Shown: positions 34,606-45,494, counted from the first letter of the stretch. The stretch is DNA of 64,000 bases from Cepaea nemoralis (GCA_014155875.1 JACEFZ010028317.1:62001-126000), one strand, 5' to 3'. Numbers and translations are program-made. Notes: a model not told the origin generated them from the sequence alone.

Positions 34606-34914
34606 AAATTAATCAAAACAAGCAAATGGTATTTTTGACTAACAATAATAAGAAAACAGAGACAAACGAGGTTCTCTAGTTGAGATAGTTATTTTTTTTT
34701 CTTGTTGTCCTGATGTAGACTGATCTTATTGTAGATGTTAAAACAATAGGCCATCTTCTTCTGTATCAGTATCAGTGTCAGTAGTGTTCATAGATATATT
34801 TCTGATTCAGTTTTATTATCTAAGGTGTCTTTGTTGGTGGTTTGTCTTTCCTTCTTTTTTTTTTCTTCTTTTTTTGGCGTTGATTTGGTTGGTGAGTTTT
34901 CTTCTTCTTCTTCT
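34606..34914 (-). other. Spacer between LINE ORF1 and ORF2
   Basis: AT-rich sequence with T-runs and CTTCTTCTT near 34901. No frame. Confidence 0.4.
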
Positions 34915-35745
34915 TTAGTATTGCTTGTTGAGTTTGGACTGAATCCTCGTATTTAGTTTTGGAGTGAGAAACAGTTGTAAAGGGTTCTTCTGTTTGCGTT
35001 TCCAGAATGTAGTTTTCTTGGTTGTCTGTTGGCGTATGCGTTTCTTGCTTTTCTTGTTGTTTGGGCTGTTGTTCAACTTGTTTTCCGCGTTGTTTCTTTT
35101 TGTTGATGTTGTGCTGGTCCTTGCCTTCTCAGAGATGGAAAATTTATTAGATCTTCTTGTGCCACAACCGGCTTGTTTGTATGACTGGCTGGACATTTGT
35201 TGGACCAGTGGTCCTCCATACCACACACATGGCAAGCAGTTCTCCTGCTGGACAAGGTTACCAGAATTTTGTAAGTGTTTTTGGTGACCCCTATTATATT
35301 CATATTTATGTAATGGGGGATTTACTGGATGGGGTTACATAAGGCTCCCCATTTACCTCCAGAATTTTTTAGCGGAAATACCTCCACATTCGGGTCTACA
35401 GTAGCATGTACGGCGATAGCCTTAACTCCCTCTATCTTCATTGCCGCCGGGATCCAATGCAAAGTAAGTTTTTGTCTTTCTTTGTCTGCATGCTCGAGAC
35501 AAATATGTATGTCCGAATTCGGTAGTTGTAACTGAACCCGGTGTAGCCTATCGTACAGTTTAACATGCATGTCCTCTGTTAAAGTCACGAACCACCGTGT
35601 CGGTGACTCATACCTGTGTAGACTGGCTATCGCACCTAGCGGCACGCCGGCCAGTCCAGCAAGTGCGCTCGCTATGAACGCTGGCGTCGATTTGGCGGCG
35701 GCTCCAGAGCCAGAGAGAGACAACAATCGTACCTGTGCGGTGGAG
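34915..35745 (-). mobile_element. L1/Tx1-like LINE ORF1 (RRM-like region plus CCHC zinc knuckle)
   Basis: Two minus-strand frames overlap by a frameshift near 35310-35330. The first (35726-35322) gives HRYESPTRWFVTL, LHWIPAAMKIEGVKAIAVH and a GGKWGAL turn. The second (35303-35073) gives ILVTLSSRRTACHVCGMEDH and the rest of a CCHC knuckle (C-x2-C-x4-H-x4-C). A Lys/Asn/Gln-rich tail follows. ORF1 proteins of Tx1/L1-type elements bind their own RNA through such domains. The position just upstream of ORF2 on the same strand supports the call. Confidence 0.68.
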
Positions 35746-35989
35746 TAGTTTCAGTTGAGCACATCTGACGTCAGTGTAAAAGATGAACTTGTTATTTTCA
35801 GTATCCTTTAGTTAGAATAACACACTAGAAATACTGGGGTGGATTCGGAAGAGAAACCCAGAATTCTGGAGGTTCTAAGTTTTATCACTTTGTTTATATC
35901 AGATACGACTTCTGGTATTGCTTATCCATCCATCCATCCATAATGTGCCATGCCGGTAAACGTGGGCGGTCACGTTCTGCCATCTCACT
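35746..35989. other. LINE 5' flank, unassigned
   Basis: No gene. Contains CATC repeats at about 35927-35940. Confidence 0.35.
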
Positions 35990-36304
35990 TCTTCTTCTTC
36001 TTCTTTCGTTCGCCTGAAATAAGCCTATAACTGCAATGTTGTCTCTTGTGTGAATCCAACAGTCTTTTTTAGTTCATTCAGCGGTCCATAGAGTTTATCT
36101 TCCATTGTTGTCTCTCTAGGCCAGAAGGTTCGCCTGGATATGTTGTAGTTTGGGCAATCCTGGAGTATGTGCTCTGCTGTCTGCAACGCCAAACCACATG
36201 TGCACATGGCTGAGTCACCAATCTTGAATTTTGTATACATGTGGTTGCGTAATCTATTGTGTCCTGTTCTGAGGCGCAGAAGAATGACCTGTTCTGGTCT
36301 GTCC
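35990..36304 (-). mobile_element. LINE 3' end with RNase H-downstream finger (I-type), copy 1
   Basis: A minus-strand frame gives PEQVILLRLRTGHNRLRNHM, then CTCG...EHILQDCP (a CCHC-like finger), SRRTFWPRE and a GAA tail at 35990-36006. Copy 2 at 37449-38051 is about 95 percent similar by eye and extends further 5'. Confidence 0.75.
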
Positions 36305-36858
36305 ATAACTTAATCACCAGAGTCGTGGATCAGCTCCGTGTTTCTGTCTCGACCATGCCACAAGGCCAAGCCATCCAGGTTCTTGCTTCTAGGTCTTCCC
36401 CTTTATCTGTTACTCTCGTTCTTACCAGTTGTCACTAAGTTCTCCAAATCATTTCTTCTCATAACATGCCCAAAAAATTGTGACTGTCTACGTCTAATGT
36501 CTCTAATCAGTTTACTATCTTCATTTGTTTCTTGAAGGACTTGTTCATTGGTCTTTCTGGCTGTCCATGTTATTCTTTGCATTTTCCTCAGAAACCACAT
36601 TTCTACAGCCATCAGATGTTTTTCAGCCTGACTGCTCATTGTCCAAGCTTCACATCCATATAAAAGTACAGGTAACATCTCAACACTCTTTTTCTCGTTT
36701 CAATTGACATCTTTTTATTGGTCAGTATGTTTTTCATCTTGCTAAAGGCTTTTGCCATGGTGATTCTTGTTCTAATCTCTTCAAGGCATCTCCCATCAGA
36801 TGTTATTACTGTTCCGAGATAATTGTACCTATTCACTTGTTGAAGAACATTCCCATTT
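36305..36858 (-). mobile_element. RTE-like LINE C-terminal fragment
   Basis: Minus strand: NVLQQVNRYNYLGTVITSDG, CLEEIRTRITMAKAFSKM, LYGCEAWTMSSQAEKHLM, FGHVMRRNDLENLVTTGK, then the W-rich end at about 36305. Same family as 3717-4039 and 51980-54445. One frameshift lies near 36690. Truncated at its 5' side by, or beside, the (TA)n at 36861. Confidence 0.75.
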
Positions 36859-36860
36859 AC

Positions 36861-36861
36861 T

Positions 36862-36947
<86 letters not shown>
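36861..36947. repeat. (TA)n microsatellite, about 43 units
   Basis: Uninterrupted TA dinucleotides between two LINE fragments on opposite strands. Confidence 0.97.
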
Positions 36948-36949
<2 letters not shown>

Positions 36950-37083
36950 AGCACTTGGAATCAACGACTGGCAATAGAAGGTCAACCAGAGAGACGAATG
37001 GAGACGGATTGTATCTGAAGCAAAGAACCTCAATGGCTCGGAACGCTGAAGAAGATGAAGAAGAAAAAGAAGAAGAAGAAGAA
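36948..37083 (+). mobile_element. GAA-tailed LINE, 3' terminal fragment
   Basis: AAGCACTTGGAATCAACGAC through GAACCTCAATGGCTCGGAAC and a GAA-rich tail at 37046-37083. Opposite orientation to, and highly similar to, the ends at 28604 and 38323. Confidence 0.8.
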
Positions 37084-37448
37084 TTTTCCTCCTAACTCTT
37101 TGCATGATTATGTTAGCAAAATCTTCGTGTTGCTTATGCTGGGTGACAAACCGATAAAAAGATTTTTTTTACGTTGTGAAGAGATAACAGTATCAAATAC
37201 TTTGTGTCACCAGCAGACGATACTTACTATATTAATGTAATTAGATAAGTATAACTGAGAGAATGAATGGAACTTATGACACTAAAATTTGCATTCAAGA
37301 ATTTGAATGTATGAATGCAAGTATTTTGATCTAAGAAATATCGTTCGACGTCTAACATTTAAAGGTGCTTCATGTGTCACAATTTTGAATGGCGTGAGGT
37401 CAAACTTTTATGCTTTAACTAGCCATAAAAATGTAATATATTTATTAT
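37084..37448. other. Unassigned DNA
   Basis: No gene or repeat family recognised. Confidence 0.4.
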
Positions 37449-38051
37449 TGTCTTCTTCTTCTTCTTTCGTTCGCCTGAAATATGTCTATAACTGCAATGT
37501 TGTCTCTTGTATGAATCTAACAGTCTTTTTTTTAGTTCATTCAGCGGTCCATAGAGTTTATCTTCCACTGTTGTCTCTCTAGGCCAGAAGGTTCGCCTGG
37601 ATATGTTGTAGTTTGGGCAATCCTGAAGTATGTGCTCTGCTGTCTGCGACGCCAAGCCACATGTGCACATGGCTGAGTCACCAATCTTGAATTTTGTATA
37701 CATGTGGTTGCGTAATCTATTGTGTCCTGTTCTGAGGCGCAGAAGAATGATCTGTTCTGGTCTGTCCATAACGTGGTAGTCGTCTTGAGTAAGGTTTGGT
37801 GGCCTTCTGACTGATTTGATCATTCTTTTCTTTTGGTGGTATGTCATAGGCACATCTGGTTGTTCTTCTTGTGCTCCTTCCTTAGCCAATCGATCAGCTC
37901 TGTCGTTTCCGGGGATTCCACAGTGGGATGGTATCCACTGTATGGTGATCTTACGCTGACTGCTAAGTTCAGAAAGTAGTGTCCTCAGAACTGGCAATTT
38001 CCCAGACAGGAGCGCCTCTATTACGGATTTTGCATCTGTCAATATCACCAC
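37449..38051 (-). mobile_element. LINE fragment with RNase H and CCHC finger (I-type), copy 2
   Basis: The minus-strand frame of about 200 codons starts inside RNase H (ILTDAKSVIEALLSG, ITIQWIPSHCGIPGNDRADR with catalytic-type H and D, then LAKEGAQ). It continues through RLRTGHNRLRNHMY and the finger CTCG...EHILQDC to a GAA tail at 37449-37467. RNase H plus this finger occurs at the C-terminus of I-clade-like non-LTR elements. 5'-truncated at 38051. Confidence 0.78.
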
Positions 38052-38057
38052 AAGGCC

Positions 38058-38190
38058 AAGGTTAGTTAGTTAGTTAGTTAGTCGACAGATCATCCTCGTT
38101 GCACATCGAACCATTCAGTCCATAAGTGCTCGGATCCCCTCCTCAGCAAATCCCGCAGCGTGTAGCGGCTAACGACGCCAGTTCTGTGTT
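38058..38190 (-). repeat. Dispersed element end with (TAAC)n tail
   Basis: (TTAG)n at 38062-38081 is followed by GTCGACAGATCATCCTCGTT and CAGTCCATAAGTGCTCGG. The same order occurs at 61555-61621, marking the 3' end of a shared element on the minus strand. Confidence 0.6.
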
Positions 38191-38322
38191 GGTTTATCAA
38201 TTATTATTGTAATATTGTAGAAGTTTTCCTTCAGAGAAATATATTATTGCACCCAAGGGAAGCAATCCACCATGGTAAAATTGTTACACACTATGGACTA
38301 CTTAAAGGGTCAAATGACTAGT

Positions 38323-38935
38323 CTTCTTCTTCAGCTTTCCGAGCCATTGAGGTTCTTTGCTGCAAATACAATCCGTCTCCATTCGTCTCTCTGGTGGACC
38401 TTCTCTTGCCATCGTTGATTCCAAGTGCTTGTAGGTCTGTGCATGTATTATCTCTCCACTGTCTTCTTGGTCTACCTCGGGGTCTACGGTCATTTATTTC
38501 CTGAGTGTAAGCGAGTTTTGTTTCCCTATTATCTTCCATTCTTTCCATATGCCCCAGCCATTGTAGTCTATTAGCCTTCATGATACCAGTGATTAGCGGG
38601 GACTTAACAGATCATAAATGTCTTTGTTACTTCTTCTTTTCCACTCTCCACTTTGTGTATCCCTAATGGGTCCAAAGATGCGTCTTAAAATTTTGTTCTC
38701 AAAGGTTTGTAACAAGGCTTCGTCTCCTTTCGTTGTACTCCAGATTTCAGAGCCATACAACACAACTGGTCTGATCAGTGTTTTGTATATTGTGATTTTG
38801 GTGTTACGAGATAGCGCCTTTGATTTTAGTAGATGTTGTAGTGCATAGTATATCTTATTTCCAGAGTTGATTCTAGTTTGTATTTCTTCCCTTATGATGT
38901 TGGAGCAATTGAAGATTGTACCCAGGTATTTGTAT
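38323..38935 (-). mobile_element. GAA-tailed LINE, 5'-truncated insertion with 14-bp duplication
   Basis: Flanked by perfect GTCAAATGACTAGT (38309-38322 and 38936-38949). The minus strand gives YKYLGTIFNCSNIIREEIQT, VVLYGSEIWSTTKGDE, LQWLGHMERMEDNRE and RRPRGRPRRQWRD, with a short GAA tail at 38323-38332. One frameshift lies near 38605. A textbook truncated target-primed insertion. Confidence 0.88.
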
Positions 38936-38949
38936 GTCAAATGACTAGT

Positions 38950-39433
38950 GCGTACCAAATATGTTCATCTAGATATGGAATACAGATACTGAAATTTGAC
39001 GGGACCAGGAGATAATACCTGGCCATTATGTCCAGTAAACTTTTCCTGATGCTGCCACACATTGTGATAGCATAACGCCTAACATGCTTCTTTTTTTTTT
39101 TTTTAGCGTAAGTCGTCGATTACTTCTGGTCTGTGCTGAGTCTCATATCCAAACAAAGTACTAGTCCTATTAGTAGACCGTACACGAAACTAGCTGGCCA
39201 AATGACAGAAATAAAGAAGTCACGTAATGTACACCATTTTACTACGAAAACAAGCACCTTGCCATCATAAAATCTTACCAGACAACCATACTAAATACAA
39301 ATAAATAGCACCGTTGGATCTTTGACAGTAAACCAGAGTTTAAAAATAGGCTACCCATACAGAGAATGAATGTGTACCACTTTCATAGGGAAGCGAGGGA
39401 GAGTGTCACAGACACCACGATGCTACCTAGTAT
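38950..39433. other. Unassigned DNA
   Basis: A T-run lies at about 39091-39104. No gene seen. Confidence 0.4.
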
Positions 39434-40928
39434 GGCAGAGGGCAGTACTGACTAGACACCGGACAGGAGAGACAGGTTGGCTGCAGGGACTGTAAGGCAG
39501 AGGGCAGTACTGACTAGACACCGGACAGGAGAGACAGGTTGGCTGCAGGGACTGTAAGGCAGAGGGCAGTACTGACTAGACACCGGACAGGAGAGACAGG
39601 TTGGCTGCAGGGACTGTAAGGCAGAGGGCAGTACTGACTAGACACCGGACAGGAGAGACAGGTTGGCTGCAGGGACTGTAAGGCAGAGGGCAGTACTGAC
39701 TAGACACCGGACAGGAGAGACAGGTTGGCTGCAGGGACTGTAAGGCAGAGGGCAGTACTGACTAGACACCGGACAGGAGAGACAGGTTGGCTGCAGGACT
39801 GTAAGGCAGAGGGCAGTACTGACTAGACACCGGACAGGAGAGACAGGTTGGCTGCAGGGACTGTAAGGCAGAGGGCAGTACTGACTAGACACCGGACAGG
39901 AGAGACAGGTTGGCTGCAGGGACTGTAAGGCAGAGGGCAGTACTGACTAGACACCGGACAGGAGAGACAGGTTGGCTGCAGGGACTGTAAGGCAGAGGGC
40001 AGTACTGACTAGACACCGGACAGGAGAGACAGGTTGGCTGCAGGGACTGTAAGGCAGAGGGCAGTACTGACTAGACACCGGACAGGAGAGACAGGTTGGC
40101 TGCAGGGACTGTAAGGCAGAGGGCAGTACTGACTAGACACCGGACAGGAGAGACAGGTTGGCTGCAGGGACTGTAAGGCAGAGGGCAGTACTGACTAGAC
40201 ACCGGACAGGAGAGACAGGTTGGCTGCAGGGACTGTAAGGCAGAGGGCAGTACTGACTAGACACCGGACAGGAGAGACAGGTTGGCTGCAGGGACTGTAA
40301 GGCAGAGGGCAGTACTGACTAGACACCGGACAGGAGAGACAGGTTGGCTGCAGGGACTGTAAGGCAGAGGGCAGTACTGACTAGACACCGGACAGGAGAG
40401 ACAGGTTGGCTGCAGGGACTGTAAGGGCAGAGGGCAGTACTGACTAGACACCGGACAGGAGAGACAGGTTGGCTGCAGGGACTGTAAGCAGAGGGCAGTA
40501 CTGACTAGACACCAGGACAGGAGAGACAGGTTGGCTGCAGGGACTGTAAGGCAGAGGGCAGTACTGACTAGACACCGGACAGGAGAGACAGGTTGGCTGC
40601 AGGGACTGTAAGGGCAGAGGGCAGTACTGACTAGACACCGGACAGGAGAGACAGGTTGGCTGCAGGGACTGTAAGGCAGAGGGCAGTACTGACTAGACAC
40701 CGGACAGGAGAGACAGGTTGGCTGCAGGGACTGTAAGGCAGAGGGCAGTACTGACTAGACACCGGACAGGAGAGACAGGTTGGCTGCAGGGACTGTAAGG
40801 CAGAGGGCAGTACTGACTAGACACCGGACAGGAGAGACAGGTTGGCTGCAGGGACTGTAAGGCAGAGGGCAGTACTGACTAGACACCGGACAGGAGAGAC
40901 AGGTTGGCTGCAGGGACTGTAAGGCAGC
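39434..40928. repeat. 62-bp minisatellite, about 24 highly similar units
   Basis: Units begin GGCAGAGGGCAGTACTGACT and contain CACCGGACAGGAGAGACAGG. Most are identical; single-base indels mark units near 39793, 40425, 40488, 40514 and 40611. The uniformity suggests recent expansion or homogenisation. Frames across it shift every unit and are not genes. Confidence 0.97.
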
Positions 40929-41104
40929 AGCTACAGGTGGACAGGCGTACCAAGAAAGGTCAGGGTTGTTGGAGTCTAGTGCAGGTAAACCTGTACTCGG
41001 GCCAGAGCCGTGTCCAACGGACCACCCCAAGAATCACCAAAATCACGGGATGTAAGAATCCGTGATCCGGATGAGTGTACCTGAATTAGACAGACGGGTT
41101 AGGA

Positions 41105-41400
<296 letters not shown>

Positions 41401-41665
41401 ACGATATTCACTGTGATTGTTAGGCCTACGTTTTGATGAAACGCAATGCCTGCGGGATTGCACACGTGTACATTAATCATTATCATCGATTAAAAGTATC
41501 TTAAATTGTAAAAACTGTTCGTACGAGTGCTGTCTTGTATGCGTGCAATTGTTTACCTCTGTCCTAGAATTCGAGTCAAGCTTTATACGTATGTAAGAAT
41601 ACGACAGGGACATCTTGCTTATGACCGAGACGTTTTCGGAAGGCTCTGCAAAGGAGTAACTACTA

Positions 41666-42210
41666 CCGTGTTTCAGTTTACCCGAAAATAAGACCGTGTC
41701 TTGCACTAATTTTAATTTTAGCTTTAAAAATGCACCAGGGCTTATTTTCGGGGGTGTCTGATTTTTTTTTTTTTTTCAGAAACAAACATGTACATTTATT
41801 CACGTACACAATTCTATATTTATTAAAATACAGTCATATCATCAATAATGATTAATGTCATTAACTTCTGGAACATCGCCATAACTTTAGGTAATAACTC
41901 TCCAAATCAAGTGCCGATCATTGGCGACTGTACTCCGGCTGGCCATTCGGCAGCAAGTCTATCATTCTAGCTGCCGATCGTAACTAGGGCTTATTTTGGG
42001 GGTAGGTCTTATAGGCACTTTCAGACGGGTCTAAATAGTTCTGCAGTGAATAATTTTATATAACTAACACTAACCCTAAACCCTAACTTATTCACTGCAA
42101 AACTATTTAGACCCGTCTGTCGGAAGAGTGCCGGTCTTATATTAAAAACAACATGGGAAAACGTGCTGGGGATTGTTTACCGGTAGGGTTTATTTTCTGG
42201 GAAACACGGA
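41666..42210. mobile_element. MITE-like TIR element with TA target
   Basis: The left end CCGTGTTTCAGTTTACCCG and the right end (reverse complement TCCGTGTTTCCCAGAAAAT) form imperfect terminal inverted repeats sharing CCGTGTTTC and GAAAATAA-ACC/GAC. TA dinucleotides flank both ends (41664 and 42211), as expected for Tc1/mariner/pogo-type elements. There is no transposase frame, so it is non-autonomous. GGGCTTATTTT-GGGG is repeated internally (about 41729 and 41987). Confidence 0.6.
42014..42132. mobile_element. Hairpin MITE nested in the larger MITE
   Basis: A 119-bp element starts GGCACTTTCAGACGGGTCTA and ends with its near reverse complement (AGACCCGTCTG...AGTGCC). A 9-bp duplication GGTCTTATA flanks it (42005-42013 and 42133-42141). 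The arms are about 40 bp, and the loop contains CTAACCCTAAACCCTAAC. An 8-9 bp duplication fits hAT- or Mutator-type mobilisation. Confidence 0.75.
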
Positions 42211-42832
42211 TAAAAAACGAAACCTGGAGTCGTGTAGTGCGTTAGTCCTAGCAGTCTAATCACGAAATTCGTCTTTGTTTTGTTTTCTGCTTCTTCAGCG
42301 TTCCGAGCCATTTTTTGTTTTCGGTGTACGCAAATGTAAAGCAGTCGGCGTTGTCACTGAACTGATGTTGTTTACCTGCTTGTTCATCCAAGATTTTGTC
42401 AGTCTAGGTAAACAGCTGCGAACTTCACCTTTTCAGCTGCACTGAACTGAGAAGTAGGAAAAGTAGACGATAAGGATTAGTTAGTCAGCAGTTACGCTGG
42501 GTGCTTCGTGTAGCAGCTCCTTAAGACTTATTTCACTTAATTTATTTTAATAATAATAAGTTTAGTGTCTTTTTTTAAAGTTCATATTTAGAACGTCACT
42601 CACTTAACTAAACTCACTCAAACGCGTTAAGTTATTATTATATTTAATAAATACTGTTTCACAGTCTGCCGACGTTTCTCATCTCATTTGTAATTTTTCC
42701 TGTCTCACACACCCTGCATACACAAGGTTTTTTTGTAATGATCTGTGCCCGTTTTCTTCCCGTTGCTTTCATCTACTATTAATAATGATAAATAATAATA
42801 AATATTATTATATAATAATAATGTATGGGAGA
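42211..42832. other. Unassigned DNA with a 25-bp LINE end
   Basis: CTTCTTCAGCGTTCCGAGCC at 42290-42313 matches the extreme 3' end of the GAA-tailed LINE, the only trace of that element here. The rest is AT-rich with ATA repeats near 42780-42825. No gene. Confidence 0.45.
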
Positions 42833-42970
42833 GTTTATTCGTAGAGCTCTATGAATAAACAAAGCGTTTATTCGTAGAGCCCTACGAATAAACAAAGCGT
42901 TTATTCGCAGGGCCCTACGAATAGACACTTTCACTTTGTTTATACACAGGGCCCTATGAATCGATACTTT
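42833..42970. repeat. Palindromic 33-bp repeat cluster 1
   Basis: Units start at 42833, 42866 and 42899, plus a diverged one near 42940. Each centres on an inverted repeat of the form TTCGTAGAGCTCTATGAA, framed by GTTTA and AAACAAAGC. Confidence 0.85.
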
Positions 42971-43370
42971 ATACTTAGTTGAAGTATGGCTGTTTAAATA
43001 TCAGGCGAGTTTAAGAATTGTTAACTTGCGTTTCTGTACACTTACTGTTTACAGGCATCCATCTTTGTTTACGTTACTGACCTACTATTTCCTACTATTT
43101 ATGTCCTGATAATTCTGGTCCAAGCTGACAGTAATATGCGTCACCTCAGAGAGACATGATTAGGGTCGTTAGGCAATACAAACACCAGGCTTTCGACTGA
43201 TTGCCTTCATGAATTAACAAATAAACAAGGAAATGCTACGGATATAAAGTGCAGGAAAACCTGGTATATGTGAAGCGGGTTGAAAAGAGAGAAGAGAGAG
43301 ATAGATAATGAAGATAGTGTGCGAGACAGATATGTGAGATATGAGAAAGATGTGTTGAAAGACATAAAAA
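42971..43370. other. Unassigned DNA
   Basis: GA-rich patch at 43283-43370, no gene. Confidence 0.4.
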
Positions 43371-43752
43371 AGTGATAAAGACAAGAAAGAGAGAGGGGGA
43401 GGAGGGAGATAGAGAAGAAGAGAGAGAGATGTCTGTATGCCTCTCTATATGTCCGCCTGTCTGTATGCCTCTCTATTTGTCCACCTGTCTGGATGTCTCT
43501 CTACATGCCCGGATGTCTCTCTGTATGTCCGTCCGTCTGACAGCCTGCGTGATTTCTTGTTCTCTATCAGCCTACTTGTATCTGTCCATTTGTATATATG
43601 TCTATCTGAATCTCTATCTAACAAACTGTCTGTCTGTCTTTCCATATGCATATGTACGTCTGGTTGACTCTCTGTGTGTATGTATGCGTGTGTCTGACTC
43701 TCTATCTGTCTGCCAGTTTATATCAGTTGTTTATTTGTCTGTATCTCTGACT

Positions 43753-43784
<32 letters not shown>

Positions 43785-44010
43785 AGCCGGTCAACCTGCC
43801 TGTTCAGAGTATTGCAGGGAGAGGTTGAAAGAGATGTATGAATTGGCATGGTGGAACACAGATGATCGACGAGCGAGTGTCTGGTTGGATCTAGCTACCC
43901 ATCTACCTGCGTACCTACTATCCACCTACCTGCCTAGCTACCCACATACCTGCTTACTTAACTACCTACCTGTCTACCTACCCACCCTTCTACCTGCCTA
44001 CTTAACCACT
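43371..44010. repeat. Simple-repeat-rich tract (GA, TCTG, CTAC types)
   Basis: GA-rich to 43430, TCTGTATG/TCTCTATC tetranucleotides to about 43750, C9 plus (CT)n to 43785, then (CTAC)n-like at 43894-44010. A 313-codon frame (43372-44313) runs through all of it with compositions dictated by the repeats. I do not call it a gene. Confidence 0.75.
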
Positions 44011-44330
44011 TTCGTGTCTATGGATATGAAAACTATGAATATTACAAAGAATTATCGCCGAATCAACAGAGTACGTGCTTTGTGCTCGATACTTTTGACA
44101 ACAGCCAGCGGGGAGAGAATTAAGCGGAGGAGAAGAGGTAGGGGAGAGGGGGGAAGGGAAAGGAAGAAGAGGGCTGGAGCCAGAAGGGGTAGAAGGAAAA
44201 CGGATCGTTTGGGACTCAAAAATGTGTGGGTTGGGTATTGGAATTGCCGTAGTGCAAAGCAACGAGGACCAATACTGGAGAAACTGGTACTAACTAAATT
44301 ACACTCACTTTAAACAACACAATTCTAAAT
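44011..44330. other. Unassigned DNA
   Basis: A purine-rich patch of GGGGAGAGG / AGGAAG type lies at about 44125-44200. No gene recognised. Confidence 0.35.
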
Positions 44331-44429
44331 GAATTGCTGAAAAATTTAAAAAAAACATTGTCAGGCAAGGAAACGAACGATTGACATTTGACTTTCATCC
44401 AATTAATTGCTGAACCATTATAAAAAAAA

Positions 44430-44517
44430 TAAAAAAGGTCCGGAAAGGAAACGAACCTCGAGCTCCCGCCCATCAGGCGGGCGCACTATCAACTATGCCA
44501 CTGACGACACGTTTTCC
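44430..44517 (-). repeat. tRNA-like sequence, probable SINE head
   Basis: On the minus strand CAGTGGCATAGTTGATAG resembles an A-box. CCCGC-CTGATGG-GCGGG forms a 5-bp anticodon-like stem with a 7-nt loop, and GAGGTTCGTTTCC resembles a B-box/T-arm. A T-run follows about 44430. The acceptor stem does not pair, so this is not an intact tRNA gene. Related 3' sequence (CAAGGAAACGAAC) repeats at about 44364. Confidence 0.5.
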
Positions 44518-44574
44518 AATCAACGAAAATGTATAATATAGCCGCAAACTTACGTTAAATCACGTGACCAGCCG

Positions 44575-44664
44575 TGCCCTACGAATAGACGCTTTGTTTA
44601 TTCGTAGGGCTCTACGAATAGACACTTTGTCTATTCGTAGGGCTCTACGAATAGACACTTCGAT
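44575..44664. repeat. Palindromic 33-bp repeat cluster 2
   Basis: Three units of the TTCGTAGGGCTCTACGAATA type at 44575, 44596 and 44629, the same family as cluster 1, 1.6 kb away. Confidence 0.85.
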
Positions 44665-45006
44665 AATATATTAATATACATAACACAAAAGACTCACATC
44701 TGTGGAGAGATATGGATGTGTACACCAACTGGCAGAGCACTTGATCATGATAAACTTACTAGTGGCAGTCAATAAGACTCAATAATTTATTAATGAAATT
44801 GTAATCAGTTGCCAATCATAATAATAATTAAATCAAATTAAAAAAAAAAAACACACACACAAACATAGAATGGAAACACTTTCTCAGCTGGGAAACAACA
44901 GCACCTGTATGAGATAATAGTTAATAGGAAACATTCCTGATTTTGAAAAAAAGAACACAAATTAGAAACAGGAAAAAGAACTAATAACCGACATATTTCG
45001 TTATGA
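44665..45006. other. Unassigned AT-rich DNA
   Basis: A GAGAGATATGGATGTGTACAC stretch near 44704 resembles the RTE-like LINE terminus (RDMDVYT-NWQ, compare 47695-47730), so a LINE end may lie at 44700-44755. Nothing else recognised. Confidence 0.35.
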
Positions 45007-45213
45007 CCCATGCATATACGGGCAGATCCTTAACCCACACATTTACGGACAGATGCTGGACCCATGCATATACAGGCAGATGATGTACCCATTCATATAC
45101 CGGCAGATCCTTGACTCATGCATATAGTCAGATCCTGGACCCATGCATATACAGTCAGATCCTGGACCCATGCATATACAGTCAGATCCTGGACCCATGC
45201 ATATACAGTCAGA
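45007..45213. repeat. 27-bp minisatellite, about eight units
   Basis: Units contain CCTGGACCCATGCATATACA followed by GTCAGAT. The last four are nearly identical and the earlier ones diverged. Confidence 0.9.
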
Positions 45214-45494
45214 TCAGCAAGAAAACTCACCAGAAAATGACGAAACAATTCTCTTGATTCTAAAAAAACATGAAGCAAAGAAGAGTCAAGTTATATGTTG
45301 AAAAATTTTCAAGTAACTTCAAAGCAGAGTCTTGGAAGCTGCAGCAGAACTGTTGTTGACAGAGAAAAATAAATACAAAAACAGACCTGACATGTGAAGT
45401 CTGTTGTTTCAATACTGACGAGCAAAAGCGGTGCAGAACTATGAACTGTAATGCTTTTGTTTATTCATATTGACGTCTGAAGGTGTTCCACATA

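Noticed and set aside
39638..41030. Minus-strand frames with SSQYCPLPYSPCSQPVSP repeats
   Set aside because: Produced by the 62-bp minisatellite, whose period is not a multiple of three; frames shift from unit to unit.
43372..44313. 313-codon plus-strand frame
   Set aside because: Runs through GA, TCTG, CT and CTAC simple repeats; the composition follows the repeats and no domain appears.
44430..44517. Functional tRNA gene
   Set aside because: The anticodon-like arm pairs, but the acceptor stem does not.
42833..44664. Palindromic clusters as transposon terminal inverted repeats
   Set aside because: A palindrome reads the same in both orientations, and I found no other feature linking the two clusters; kept only as a finding.
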